Positions 16,499 through 24,931 of a stretch of DNA of 64,000 nt are shown here, in pieces (position 1 is the stretch's first letter; each line of letters opens with the position of its first letter). The stretch spans positions 1 through 64,000 of the forward strand of contig CACXLJ010000003.1 of NCBI GenBank assembly GCA_902768435.1. The letters are read 5' to 3'. The position numbers and the translations under genes are program-made. The DNA is from an uncultured Bacteroidales bacterium. GTDB taxonomy: Bacteria; Bacteroidota; Bacteroidia; Bacteroidales; Muribaculaceae. The notes under the pieces are model-generated. The model did not search any database and was not told the origin of the DNA. It was given only the letters and a program-made list of their open reading frames with translations.

Positions 16499-17907
16499 CA
16501 GCTCGAGAGCGCCTACAACAACTGGCGGAACATTGGTTTTTGACCGAGCCGGTGCTTTTTGCCGTCTATTGCAGCCATCGATTGACGATGAATGCCAATA
16601 TGCTGTGTGCGCTGCGATCAGGAAAGGGACGTGTTGAGTATAACCCAACAGCCATCGATGTTTTGAACGACAGCGCGCTTTATGACCTGTTGAAGGTAGA
16701 GATGATTCGCATATTGTTGCAACATCCCTACATTCGTCAACCTCTTGGCTGCAAACCCATTATCCAACATGAGGCTAGCGATATGGTCATAGCACCCGCC
16801 TACAAAATGGATGACATCAATCTGTCGCATCCCGAGGATTTTGGATTGCCCATAGGGCAGCATTATGAATGGTATGCCAACAGATTGAGCGACATGGCTA
16901 AACACGTTGACGGAGAAGCACCTAGTGAAGGTGCTTCTGACGCCGGTGAGCAGCAAGGCGAGGACATTACTATGCCAATTTCAATGCCAGGTGAAAACAG
17001 TCAAACGCAAAACTCACAGCAAGAAAAAGACGACACTAGCACTGGTCACGGGCAAGAACAAGAGAAAGGCAACAGTTCAAACCCGGGTAAAGGTTGCAAT
17101 GAAAGTGGTGGCGATGGCGAAGAAAATGACAAGGGTGAAGGCGAGAATCAGAGGCCTGGTGAAGGAAAAGATGAAGAACTGCATGATTCAGGGGATTCTG
17201 AACACTCTTTGGAGATAGAAGATGGCAAAGATGACTCTTATACCACGCTGTGGGAAGAAGACCCATTCCAGGCTCTCAAGATAGTTGAAATTATTCAAAG
17301 TTCAACGCAATGGGGCAGCCTGCCTGCTGGTATGGTTGAACTCATCAAAAAAGCCGCTGAAGGACGAATTGACTATCGTGGTGCCCTGCAGGCCTTTCGT
17401 GCAAGCATCATCTCGCAAAAACGCCGCTTGACCCGCATGCGTCCCAGTCGCCGCTTCGGTTTTGACCAGATGGGCAGCCACTACGATTTCACCACACGCC
17501 TGCTCATAGCCATCGACACAAGTGGGTCGGTAACAAGTGAGAATTTGGGGCGCTATTTTCGCATCATCACTACGTTTTTCAAGTATGGCATTCAGGATAT
17601 TGAGGTTCTGATGTTTGATGCTGATATCAAGGAACCTGTCATGAAACTTGACGAGGCCAAGAAGAATAAGAACGAGTTCAAGATTCAGGGACGAGGAGGA
17701 ACAAACTTTCAATCCCCAATTGACTATGCCGCAACTCATGGCCCATACGATGGTCTGATTATCATTACCGACGGCTATGCTCCCGTGCCACAAGTGCCAC
17801 CGCTGCTCAAAACAAAACTGCTATGGGTGCTTGACAACGAGAATGCCTATAAAAAACGTTATGACAATTTTCGCAAGACAGGAAGAGTTTGCATGATTCA
17901 GGTTTGA
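16495..17907 (+). CDS. VWA domain protein with degenerate DUF2201-type metallopeptidase domain
   Basis: A 470-residue three-part protein. The N-terminal ~135 residues resemble the DUF2201 metallopeptidase-like domain, but the expected HExxH reads VEMIR followed by LLQHP, so two zinc ligands look lost. Residues about 140-245 form an acidic Gly/Glu/Ser-rich linker. The C-terminal VWA domain has an intact MIDAS: DTSGS (340-344), GGTNF (about 401) and ITDG (about 424). VWA proteins of this kind work with MoxR ATPases, which matches the preceding gene. The linker suggests a flexible tether between a dead peptidase fold and the metal-binding domain. Confidence 0.85.
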   Translation: MTARERLQQLAEHWFLTEPVLFAVYCSHRLTMNANMLCALRSGKGRVEYNPTAIDVLNDSALYDLLKVEMIRILLQHPYIRQPLGCKPIIQHEASDMVIAPAYKMDDINLSHPEDFGLPIGQHYEWYANRLSDMAKHVDGEAPSEGASDAGEQQGEDITMPISMPGENSQTQNSQQEKDDTSTGHGQEQEKGNSSNPGKGCNESGGDGEENDKGEGENQRPGEGKDEELHDSGDSEHSLEIEDGKDDSYTTLWEEDPFQALKIVEIIQSSTQWGSLPAGMVELIKKAAEGRIDYRGALQAFRASIISQKRRLTRMRPSRRFGFDQMGSHYDFTTRLLIAIDTSGSVTSENLGRYFRIITTFFKYGIQDIEVLMFDADIKEPVMKLDEAKKNKNEFKIQGRGGTNFQSPIDYAATHGPYDGLIIITDGYAPVPQVPPLLKTKLLWVLDNENAYKKRYDNFRKTGRVCMIQV

Positions 17908-17958
17908 TAATAGTTTGCTTCGATGTGTTATCACTAAGAATAATTCAATTAATAAACT

Positions 17959-18019
17959 AACTTTTTTTGCATTTTTCCCTCTCTGCGCCGCATTTTGGCA
18001 CAGTGCTTGCTTTATTTTG
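17959..18019 (+). promoter_or_regulatory. Sigma-54-type promoter P2, copy of P1
   Basis: Near-identical copy of 14095-14155. TGGCAC (17995-18000), five bases, TTGCT (18006-18010) keep the -24/-12 boxes, while the overlapping TAATTTTG of P1 is changed to TTATTTTG. Conservation of the RpoN boxes but not of the -7 box favours the sigma-54 reading. Predicted start near 18020; the next ATG is at 18060. Confidence 0.6.
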
Positions 18020-18059
18020 CCGTAGAAAACGAAGTAAAACTTTAAAAACAATTACAACT

Positions 18060-18419
18060 ATGGCAAGATCTTTGTATCAAAAATTACTAAAAGCCTTTTA
18101 CGCTGGAACGCTCAACAAAGCGCTCACCGACGAAGTGTCATTGAAGTGTTTGGAAATCATTACCAGTAACGACAGCTGCAAGGTAGCACTGGGTTCGGCC
18201 AGTGTGGAGGATGCCGTTGACTATGCCAAGAGGTTGTTCCTCATTGGTTGGAAGAGAATGGTCAAGGAGGCCTCGGGTATGGTGGATTTACGCCGCAAGC
18301 TCACCACCTTGTGCATTAACGCGTGCCAGGTGCAGCGCCGCCGCTCTTGGGAACCTTTGAATCTCCCTATGGGAGGATATGTGGGTACTGATTTCCCCGA
18401 CAATGTTGGGTCCTATTAG
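18060..18419 (+). CDS. Hypothetical 119-residue protein under promoter P2
   Basis: The ATG at 18060 is chosen because it lies about 40 nt after promoter P2; a longer frame from 17967 would overlap the promoter. The product (MARSLYQKLLKAFYAG...) is helical, basic in the centre and ends LPMGGYVGTDFPDNVGSY. No domain was recognised. It shares its promoter block with the MoxR/VWA operon, so it is probably expressed under the same conditions. Confidence 0.6.
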   Translation: MARSLYQKLLKAFYAGTLNKALTDEVSLKCLEIITSNDSCKVALGSASVEDAVDYAKRLFLIGWKRMVKEASGMVDLRRKLTTLCINACQVQRRRSWEPLNLPMGGYVGTDFPDNVGSY

Positions 18420-18421
18420 TC

Positions 18422-18562
18422 ATGTTCGCATTTGTGTTTGGAATATTGTCGGGCCTGGTGGTCGGTGCGTTGGCAGCGCTGGCAATTGGCGGTGCATTTT
18501 ACTTGCTCTGCATGCTGTTTGTGGCGCTGCTCAATGTGTTCGACTGGGTGCGCGGCGAGTAA
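18422..18562 (+). CDS. 46-residue membrane microprotein
   Basis: The ATG begins two bases after the preceding stop codon. The product starts MFAFVFGILSGLVVGALAAL and is one long hydrophobic segment, probably two short or one long membrane helix, with a charged tail DWVRGE. Tight spacing and a clean membrane-like composition support a real gene in the P2 transcript. It could bring the system to the inner membrane. No family was recognised. Confidence 0.5.
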   Translation: MFAFVFGILSGLVVGALAALAIGGAFYLLCMLFVALLNVFDWVRGE

Positions 18563-18602
18563 TGAGGATGTAAATACTTATTAATCAATAAAAAACTGTG
18601 AT

Positions 18603-18785
18603 ATGGAACAACAACAAGATTACTGCTACCTGCAGTTTACTGTGATGGATCAAGATGGGTATGGTTGGGATTATTCAGTCGACGAACTGCTGGATGATGG
18701 CATGCGTGGATTATCTAAGGAAGAGAAAGTCGAATACCTGAAAGCTATTATTAAAGATATTGAGCATTACATAGATTCATTATAA
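18603..18785 (+). CDS. Small acidic hypothetical protein
   Basis: A 60-residue acidic protein (MEQQQDYCYLQFTVMDQDG...) with a C-terminal amphipathic helix (SKEEKVEYLKAIIKDIEHYI). It is 40 bp after the microprotein gene and 17 bp before the next gene, on the same strand, and so fits in the P2 transcript. Function unknown. Confidence 0.5.
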   Translation: MEQQQDYCYLQFTVMDQDGYGWDYSVDELLDDGMRGLSKEEKVEYLKAIIKDIEHYIDSL

Positions 18786-18802
18786 TTAAAAACTAAAGCA
18801 CT

Positions 18803-19492
18803 ATGGCAAATTATTGTGTTACGAAACTGGTTTTCGAGGGCGACAAGGTTGAACTCGATGATTTTGAGGCCATACTCCGTCGCCTCGAAGCAATGAAAGA
18901 AGAAGATTTCCCCGTTAATAATGTGAGTTGGGGCTCGAAGTGGCTCGGTTTTATCGTCAACGAATTTGGAGAGGACTATAGGGATTTCAATTGTAAAGGT
19001 TGCTGGTATGACCTTGAGCGCCGTGGCGACACCGTTTTGGCATTGACCACCGAGTCGGCATGGAGCAAGTGTGACGATGTTTTGAGCCTAGTCACCGACA
19101 AGTGGTCCAGTCTCCATTACCTTTACTATGCCGAGGAACCTAATAGTGACTACTTCGAGACCAACGATGCCAAAGGCAAGTACTTCCCACAACGCTTTTT
19201 TATGATTGGCACGGTGCCTGTCAAGGATGAGAACGACCAAATGTCGTTTGTCGACTTTGACGAATATCTCAACACCGAGCAGAATGTGCTTGACTTTGTC
19301 GGCAACAAGCTCCACCATCCCATTGATAGTCTTGACGGAATTGAAGCCTGGAACGAAGAACTGGAAGTGCTCAACGAAGAACATGAGGATGATGAAGAAT
19401 GGGAAGAGTGCTACATTTATATCAACAAGATAGACGAAGCAGATAATGAGGCTTATTTTTCGTTCGACGATATCGAACCGGTAGTAGGTTAG
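18803..19492 (+). CDS. Api92/YubB ferredoxin-like domain protein (probable)
   Basis: A 229-residue acidic protein. The start MANYCVTKLVFEGDKVELDDF resembles the MxNWCxNxLxIxG opening of the DUF1281/YubB ferredoxin-like family, which is mostly carried by plasmids and phages. The middle segment (ESAWSKCDDVLSLVTDKW then LHYLYYAEEPNSDYF) follows the same pattern. The C-terminal third is Glu/Asp-rich. No enzymatic role is known for the family. It is the last gene of the P2 group. Confidence 0.55.
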   Translation: MANYCVTKLVFEGDKVELDDFEAILRRLEAMKEEDFPVNNVSWGSKWLGFIVNEFGEDYRDFNCKGCWYDLERRGDTVLALTTESAWSKCDDVLSLVTDKWSSLHYLYYAEEPNSDYFETNDAKGKYFPQRFFMIGTVPVKDENDQMSFVDFDEYLNTEQNVLDFVGNKLHHPIDSLDGIEAWNEELEVLNEEHEDDEEWEECYIYINKIDEADNEAYFSFDDIEPVVG

Positions 19493-19503
19493 GCAATGCT
19501 GAA

Positions 19504-19583
19504 AATCGGGCCCCATTATTGTGGCCCGATTACCGTAGTTGGATAAAAAGGGCAGGCACCCCGCCATTGGCGAGATGCCTGCC
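19504..19583. terminator. Two hairpins between convergent genes
   Basis: AATCGGGCC (19504-19512) pairs with GGCCCGATT (19523-19531). A second stem pairs GGCAGGCA (19551-19558) with TGCCTGCC (19576-19583) and has an inner CGCCATTGGCG. They lie between the end of the P2 gene group and the end of the minus-strand lipoprotein gene, so one may serve each direction. T-runs are weak. Confidence 0.55.
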
Positions 19584-19615
19584 TGTGTTATGCCTGTAGC
19601 TTGGGAATTAAGCCA

Positions 19616-21913
19616 TTAGCGACGGCGTGCCCTTCTTGGAGCATTCTGTCCATAATTATCCCATTTCACACACCAGATGCAGTAACGGTCTTTGTTGCTG
19701 TTGGACTGTGTGGGCGAGAGATTGGTGAATTTCACCTTGAGTGGACCAGGTGTGTTCACTTGAAGGCCGTAGTTATAAGCCATATAGCGTTCAGCTTGAG
19801 GCTGATCGACGGTGAAGGTCTTGAGCACGCTATTGTTCTGGTCGAGAATCTCAACCTTAAACTTCACGCCATTGCTCTCGGTCATCGAGTAGCCATACTT
19901 GAAACTCAGCACGCCGATGCCATCGGGAATGATGGGCGACTCGATAGTGCCCACGGCACTGGTCTTGCCGTTCATGTTAGCTGCCATGCCATAGGTGCCA
20001 GTAGTGTCGTTATCGATAATATACTTGTAGACGGGGTTTGCATCAGCAGCACCGCCCATCGACAGACTGCAGTTGGTGGCTACCCAGCCGTTCTTCGAAG
20101 TGTAGGTGCCGAAGGTGGCAGTAGGTGTGCCGTTGTTCATGGTGATGAAGTCGTCGCGAGTGGGGGCGGCGGCAGGGCCAAGGCCAAACTGCACATCATC
20201 GACGCACCAGGTTGCATAGTTGGCATCCTGTTTAGCCTCGAAGCGGAAACCAATGTAGTAGCTGCCGTCGGCAAACTCGCTCAGGTCGAGGTCGCCCGAC
20301 TCAACCCACGAGCTGTAGCCGCTTGCGGGAGCAACTGCAATAGCGGGATTGAGCTGCACACGCTTGCTGGCAGTGGTCGGGTCAAGGCTGTTGAGTACAT
20401 ACACCTCGAAGTGCGAGGTTGTGCTGCCATAACCGTTCACCTGTGTGCGGAACTTGAAGATCTTGCTCTTGGCATTCTTGATGTCGAGTGCCGGAGTGAT
20501 GAGCCAAGCGTCGAAGGGTGGCTTGGTGCCCTTATAACCTGTCATGGCTGCATAGCCGTTCTCCTGGAATGAAGTTTGATACCACTTCTTGTCACCGCTT
20601 ACGATAACGTTTGTCCAGCTGTCGGGCAGTGCATTGTCGAAGCCTTCGTTGAGTTCGGTCACGCCACCGGTCACGATGGTCATGCGGTACTCTTCGCGGC
20701 TACCGCTGTTGCCGGTGATACCCGAGGTGTTCATGTAGCTGGCAAGGTCACCCTTGATGTAGATGCCGGTCTTGTAAGCACCCTCGTTGTCACGCATGTT
20801 GGCCTCGGTGCGGAATGGAGTGTTCTGAGGCAACGGAACCACGATACACTTGGTGTAGTCGGTCTCGTTGGGGTCGTCGGCAATCACGATGGTGTTGTCG
20901 AGCGTGGTGGGAGCGCCCCACTGGATGTCGCTGTTGCTCGACACATTGGTGACTTCGGGAGCCACAGCACCCACGATGTAACCGAATACCCAACCGTTCT
21001 TGCCCTGGTTCTGCACCTCGATGGCCTCGGTCACGGTGTAAGGATCTTTCATGAGGCCCTTGGTGGTAGTGGTGAAGCCGATGCAGTCGTTGGGAGTGCG
21101 GATGTAGAGCTGCCAGGTGCCGCCAGTTGAATTGGAGGCGCTGGTGTTGTAGTAGCTGAGCAGACCCACAACATCGCCGGTGCCCATGGGCAGGATGTTG
21201 GCGCGGAAGTCGGCATAGTTGCTGTTGCGCATCACCAGCACATTGCCGTTGGCGTCTTCGATGTTGCGGTTGGTAGTAGCACTTGCCTCGGCAAAGGTCA
21301 CGGTGCCGTCGGCATCCTGGAATTTCACATCGGTGAACTTCACGAGTTGTCCTTGCCACTTCTGGAAGCTCTCGGGAGTTTCCTTGAGCTGGTCGATCGA
21401 GCAAGGAATGGTGTCGACTGCGCTCACATCGGGCAGACCGTTGATTTCAACCATACTCTGGAAGAGTTCCAGCGGCAGGAAGGTAGCTTCCCAAATGCTG
21501 CGTGCGGCATACCACTGCGGATAGCCGATTTGCTGTTGGCCGTTATACTTGCCAATGAACAGATCCTTCATGGGAAGGACAATCTCCTGACCGATGCGGT
21601 AGGTGTTGTAGAGGCTGTTGCCGTTAATCGAGATGGCGAGACCACCAGTCTCATCCTGGATGTAGAGTGTCTTGTAGATGTTGCCAGACACATCGGAACT
21701 CGTTACATAGCCGTGAATCACGACATCTTCCTTGATGGTGTCGATGTAGTTATTCGCATCTTGCCAATACTTAGTCTTGAAGTCGGCTACACTCATGTTA
21801 GGCTTGTGTTCAGCCGTGGGCACCACCATAGGAGGTGTGTCGAACTCGTCGCTGCACCCCACGGCAATGACCATGAGGAGCAACATGCTGAGATATAAAT
21901 TAATGCGTTTCAT
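19616..21913 (-). CDS. DUF5689 and choice-of-anchor J domain lipoprotein
   Basis: A 765-residue surface lipoprotein with signal MKRINLYLSMLLLMVIAVGC (lipid-anchored Cys at residue 20). A DUF5689 OB-like region covers about 30-280 (VVIHGYVTSSDVSGNIYKTL, then YIQDETGGLAIS). A MAM-like choice-of-anchor J domain (about 415-575, LNEGFDNALPDSW to WCVDDVQFG) and a second similar beta domain follow to the end. The C-terminus is unusually Arg-rich. It lies 41 bp after the TonB-dependent receptor gene on the same strand and is likely its surface partner. It is not a SusD homologue. Confidence 0.82.
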   Translation of the reverse strand: MKRINLYLSMLLLMVIAVGCSDEFDTPPMVVPTAEHKPNMSVADFKTKYWQDANNYIDTIKEDVVIHGYVTSSDVSGNIYKTLYIQDETGGLAISINGNSLYNTYRIGQEIVLPMKDLFIGKYNGQQQIGYPQWYAARSIWEATFLPLELFQSMVEINGLPDVSAVDTIPCSIDQLKETPESFQKWQGQLVKFTDVKFQDADGTVTFAEASATTNRNIEDANGNVLVMRNSNYADFRANILPMGTGDVVGLLSYYNTSASNSTGGTWQLYIRTPNDCIGFTTTTKGLMKDPYTVTEAIEVQNQGKNGWVFGYIVGAVAPEVTNVSSNSDIQWGAPTTLDNTIVIADDPNETDYTKCIVVPLPQNTPFRTEANMRDNEGAYKTGIYIKGDLASYMNTSGITGNSGSREEYRMTIVTGGVTELNEGFDNALPDSWTNVIVSGDKKWYQTSFQENGYAAMTGYKGTKPPFDAWLITPALDIKNAKSKIFKFRTQVNGYGSTTSHFEVYVLNSLDPTTASKRVQLNPAIAVAPASGYSSWVESGDLDLSEFADGSYYIGFRFEAKQDANYATWCVDDVQFGLGPAAAPTRDDFITMNNGTPTATFGTYTSKNGWVATNCSLSMGGAADANPVYKYIIDNDTTGTYGMAANMNGKTSAVGTIESPIIPDGIGVLSFKYGYSMTESNGVKFKVEILDQNNSVLKTFTVDQPQAERYMAYNYGLQVNTPGPLKVKFTNLSPTQSNSNKDRYCIWCVKWDNYGQNAPRRARRR

Positions 21914-21954
21914 AATGATATGTTGTTTTTGATATTATCAAATATGTTAGAGGG

Positions 21955-24708
21955 TTAGAATCTCACGCCCAGATTCAAGAACATTTTGAAGCCCTGTGCG
22001 TAGTAGTATTTGTTAGGATATTTAGTGGTTGTGAAGTTCTTGTAGTCGAAACGGCCTTGCTGATAACCGCCAGTCTGTATGTTGCGGTTGTCGAGCAGGT
22101 TGTTGAGGTTCAGGTTAATGTTGAGCGAAGCGCGGCGGTTCAGGTAAATGACCTTGCCAATGCTCATGTTGATGACCAGAGCCTCGTTGAGTTTCTCCTG
22201 GTTGGCGATATCTTTCATCTTCTCCACGAGTTCCTGCTCGCTGTAGACCTGCGTCCAAAGGTTGTCCATTGCCTCGTGGCGGATGGGCGACAGGTCGACA
22301 TAGGCGCGGTTGAGCCAAGAACCGTTAATTTCAAAGAACCACTGGTGAGGTGCAGCGTAGTTGAAGGCAATGCAGTAGGCCTCCTGGGGCGTGCCGCTCA
22401 CATAGAAGTTCTTGAGGTAAACCTGTTGCGTCACATCGGGCTGCGAGCCGTTTTCATAGCTGCGGGTGCCGATGGGGCGGTTCTTGTACTGGTAGCGTGC
22501 CAGATTCATGGCACCGCTCACGGTGAGCGACGAGGTGAGATTGAATGTGAGACCGAGTTCAATGCCCTTGAACACCTTGTGCACATTGGTGAGTGCGTAG
22601 TTCATGAAGGTGCTGTTGAGGTCGTCATAGAACGAGGTGCGCTCGGTTCCGTGCTGCATGTCGGTATAGAATGCGGTGATCACGCCCTTGAAGTTGCGGT
22701 AGTTCCAGTTGTAGCTCACATCGCCCGAGTAGATGACCTCGCTGCGCAGGTCGCTGATCACATCGTCCTTGATGCGGGGCGACACATAGGCATTGTTGGG
22801 CAGCGGCGCACGGGTGCCGTAGTAGATGTGTGCCTGGAAGTTGTTGCGGCCATCGAGTTTGTAGGTGGCACCGGCCTTGAAGGCGGCATTCACAAACTCG
22901 TGGGTAACGCCCTTGCCGTAGGAATTCTCAGGAGCACGGCCGTTGCGCATCTTACCGTCACGCTGATAGGCGGTGTAGCTTGCCATCACATCGTAGAAGA
23001 GGTCCCACTTGTGCAGATTGATGACAATCTGCTTCCAAATGTTGGCGCTATAGCTGTTGATGTCGTAGTCATAACCGAAACGGTCGCCTTCAAAGATGCG
23101 GCGGTTGGGGTTATTCAGGTCGTTCTGAGCAAGGCTGGCGTCGGCGGGGAAGTCGCGTTCGGCAAACTGGTCCACATCGCTCCAGTAGCGGCCGCCCAGC
23201 AGGTCCTTCATGGTCTTGTAGTAAGAGGCGCGGGTGTAATTGGCGCCAATACCGCCCTGCAGCGTCACCTTGTCGGTGAGTCGTGTGTTGAGGGTAGAAT
23301 TGAGCTGCCAGCTGGCCTGATTGCTGTGGCGTTTTTCAAGAATGAAGGTTGAACCTTTCTCCACGCCGGTTTGGTCGGCCGTATAGTTGTTCAGGTAGTT
23401 GGTGTTATAGAGTTCGTTCCAATTGATTTGGCGGAACGCTTCATCGGTCGTCCAGCGTTCGTAGTAACGGCCGAAGGTCTCGGCATCGTTCTCGAAGTAG
23501 GAGGGCAGATAGCGGTAGTAGTCGGGGCGCGGGTCGCGGGCATTGTACCAGTTGAGTGCGCTCGAGGCGTAGAACGACTTGCGGAATGCTACACCGGTGT
23601 TCAGCGAGGTTCCCGTCTTGGGTGTCCATATCCAGTTGAGGATGACGGTGGGATCGAATGCGTCAACCACTTTGGCGTTGCGCTTCTTGCCTTCTTGCCA
23701 GCCCCAGTTGGGGTTATACAGGTTGTTGCCGGTCAGTTCATAGGCCTCCTCAAAGGTGGCTGTGTTGCTGGCGCGCTTGGTGGGAGCGCCAAATGTGGTA
23801 ATCGACAGGCTGTGTCTGGGATTGAACTCCTTGGTGGCACTCAGGAAGTAGCCCCAGCTATTGTAGAACGAACCGGGAATCACACCCTCGTCGGCATAAC
23901 GGCCCACAACGCTCAGCGCCAGTGCCCAGCCATGCTCGTTCATACCCGTGCTGTAGGTAGCCATGCCACGCCACTTGTAGTTGCCGTTGGTATAGGCCAC
24001 GCTGCCGCGGAAACCAGGAGCGAAGTCCTTGGCAAAGGTGCGGATGTTGGTAGAGCCGCCCACATCGCTGAATCCATAGTTCACCATGTCAAGGCCCATG
24101 CCGATGGCCTTGCTGCGGAATGCCTGGTTCAGACCACCCGTCATCGAGTAGTTGAAGCGGCCACGCATGGCGTCGTTGAAGTTCACGCCATTGATGAAGG
24201 TTTGGTTGTACTCGTTGTTATAGCCGCGCTGGCGGAAGCGCATAATGCTGAAGTTGAAGCTGGAAGCCTTGTAGAAGGGGTTGTCGCTCGCACCGGTCAG
24301 TGTACCGATGGCTTGCGAGTTGCCTTCCTCGTCTTCCAGTTGCGACTCGGTAATCTGCATCTCCTGGTTCAGCTCGTTGTAGCTGTCGCTTGAACTGAAG
24401 TCGGTTGCCGATACCCTGATGGTCCCCACATTGCTCACAACATCGTTGTAGAGTTCAACGCCTTGCGACCAGTCCTTAAAGCCATAGCCAAACACCACGA
24501 GCACATCCTTGCCCGCTACAGCACCCGTGAGCAAGAAATCGCCGTCGGGGCCGGTGGTGGCCGAAACGCCCTGCTCGTCGAGTATCACAGTAGCTCCGGC
24601 AATGGGCATTCCCGTCTTGGAATCAATTACCACACCTTTCAGGCCGGTTTGGGCAAAAATGCTCAAACTTACTAAAAGTGATAGTAATAAAAGCAATTTT
24701 CGTTTCAT
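21955..24708 (-). CDS. TonB-dependent outer-membrane receptor
   Basis: A 917-residue receptor with an N-terminal signal (MKRKLLLLLSLLVSLSIFA), a CarboxypepD_reg-like beta-sandwich (about 22-100, GVVIDSKTGMPIAGATVIL), a plug domain (about 120-240) and a long beta-barrel ending in Phe (NLGVRF), as needed for BAM insertion. The TonB box is not obvious. Paired with the DUF5689 lipoprotein, it probably imports a substrate bound at the surface; the substrate cannot be told. It is divergent from mutS, with an inverted repeat in the shared intergenic region. Confidence 0.9.
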   Translation of the reverse strand: MKRKLLLLLSLLVSLSIFAQTGLKGVVIDSKTGMPIAGATVILDEQGVSATTGPDGDFLLTGAVAGKDVLVVFGYGFKDWSQGVELYNDVVSNVGTIRVSATDFSSSDSYNELNQEMQITESQLEDEEGNSQAIGTLTGASDNPFYKASSFNFSIMRFRQRGYNNEYNQTFINGVNFNDAMRGRFNYSMTGGLNQAFRSKAIGMGLDMVNYGFSDVGGSTNIRTFAKDFAPGFRGSVAYTNGNYKWRGMATYSTGMNEHGWALALSVVGRYADEGVIPGSFYNSWGYFLSATKEFNPRHSLSITTFGAPTKRASNTATFEEAYELTGNNLYNPNWGWQEGKKRNAKVVDAFDPTVILNWIWTPKTGTSLNTGVAFRKSFYASSALNWYNARDPRPDYYRYLPSYFENDAETFGRYYERWTTDEAFRQINWNELYNTNYLNNYTADQTGVEKGSTFILEKRHSNQASWQLNSTLNTRLTDKVTLQGGIGANYTRASYYKTMKDLLGGRYWSDVDQFAERDFPADASLAQNDLNNPNRRIFEGDRFGYDYDINSYSANIWKQIVINLHKWDLFYDVMASYTAYQRDGKMRNGRAPENSYGKGVTHEFVNAAFKAGATYKLDGRNNFQAHIYYGTRAPLPNNAYVSPRIKDDVISDLRSEVIYSGDVSYNWNYRNFKGVITAFYTDMQHGTERTSFYDDLNSTFMNYALTNVHKVFKGIELGLTFNLTSSLTVSGAMNLARYQYKNRPIGTRSYENGSQPDVTQQVYLKNFYVSGTPQEAYCIAFNYAAPHQWFFEINGSWLNRAYVDLSPIRHEAMDNLWTQVYSEQELVEKMKDIANQEKLNEALVINMSIGKVIYLNRRASLNINLNLNNLLDNRNIQTGGYQQGRFDYKNFTTTKYPNKYYYAQGFKMFLNLGVRF

Positions 24709-24768
24709 AAAAGATTTGGTTTTATTTATTAGTTTATTGTATGCGATATTGTGGTAAAATTAAGTTAA

Positions 24769-24803
24769 TTTTGATAAAAATGAGTCTATTTTGTTTATCA
24801 AAA
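24769..24803. promoter_or_regulatory. Inverted repeat in the TonB receptor/mutS intergenic region
   Basis: TTTTGATAAA (24769-24778) and TTTATCAAAA (24794-24803) form a perfect 10-bp inverted repeat with a 15-bp spacer. It lies about 60 bp upstream of the receptor ATG and is a plausible operator for that gene. A transcript hairpin is also possible. Confidence 0.45.
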
Positions 24804-24896
24804 GTTCAAATTTAATCAATTATTTTTGATTTCTACATTTTTTAATAGACTTTTTTCGCTTTAGAGCGTTTTTTTGTCAAATACAAGAAAAATCAT

Positions 24897-24912
24897 TACT
24901 TTTGTAAATTTG
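24897..24912 (+). promoter_or_regulatory. -7 boxes upstream of mutS
   Basis: TACTTTTG (24897-24904) and TAAATTTG (24905-24912) both match TAnnTTTG directly upstream of the mutS ATG at 24932. The second gives a very short 5' UTR. Confidence 0.5.
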
Positions 24913-24931
24913 TTATTCATTATTTCTTGTC

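Noticed and set aside
19616..24708. SusC/SusD polysaccharide utilisation pair
   Set aside because: The lipoprotein partner has DUF5689 and choice-of-anchor J domains, not a SusD fold, and no glycoside hydrolase or other PUL gene is nearby.
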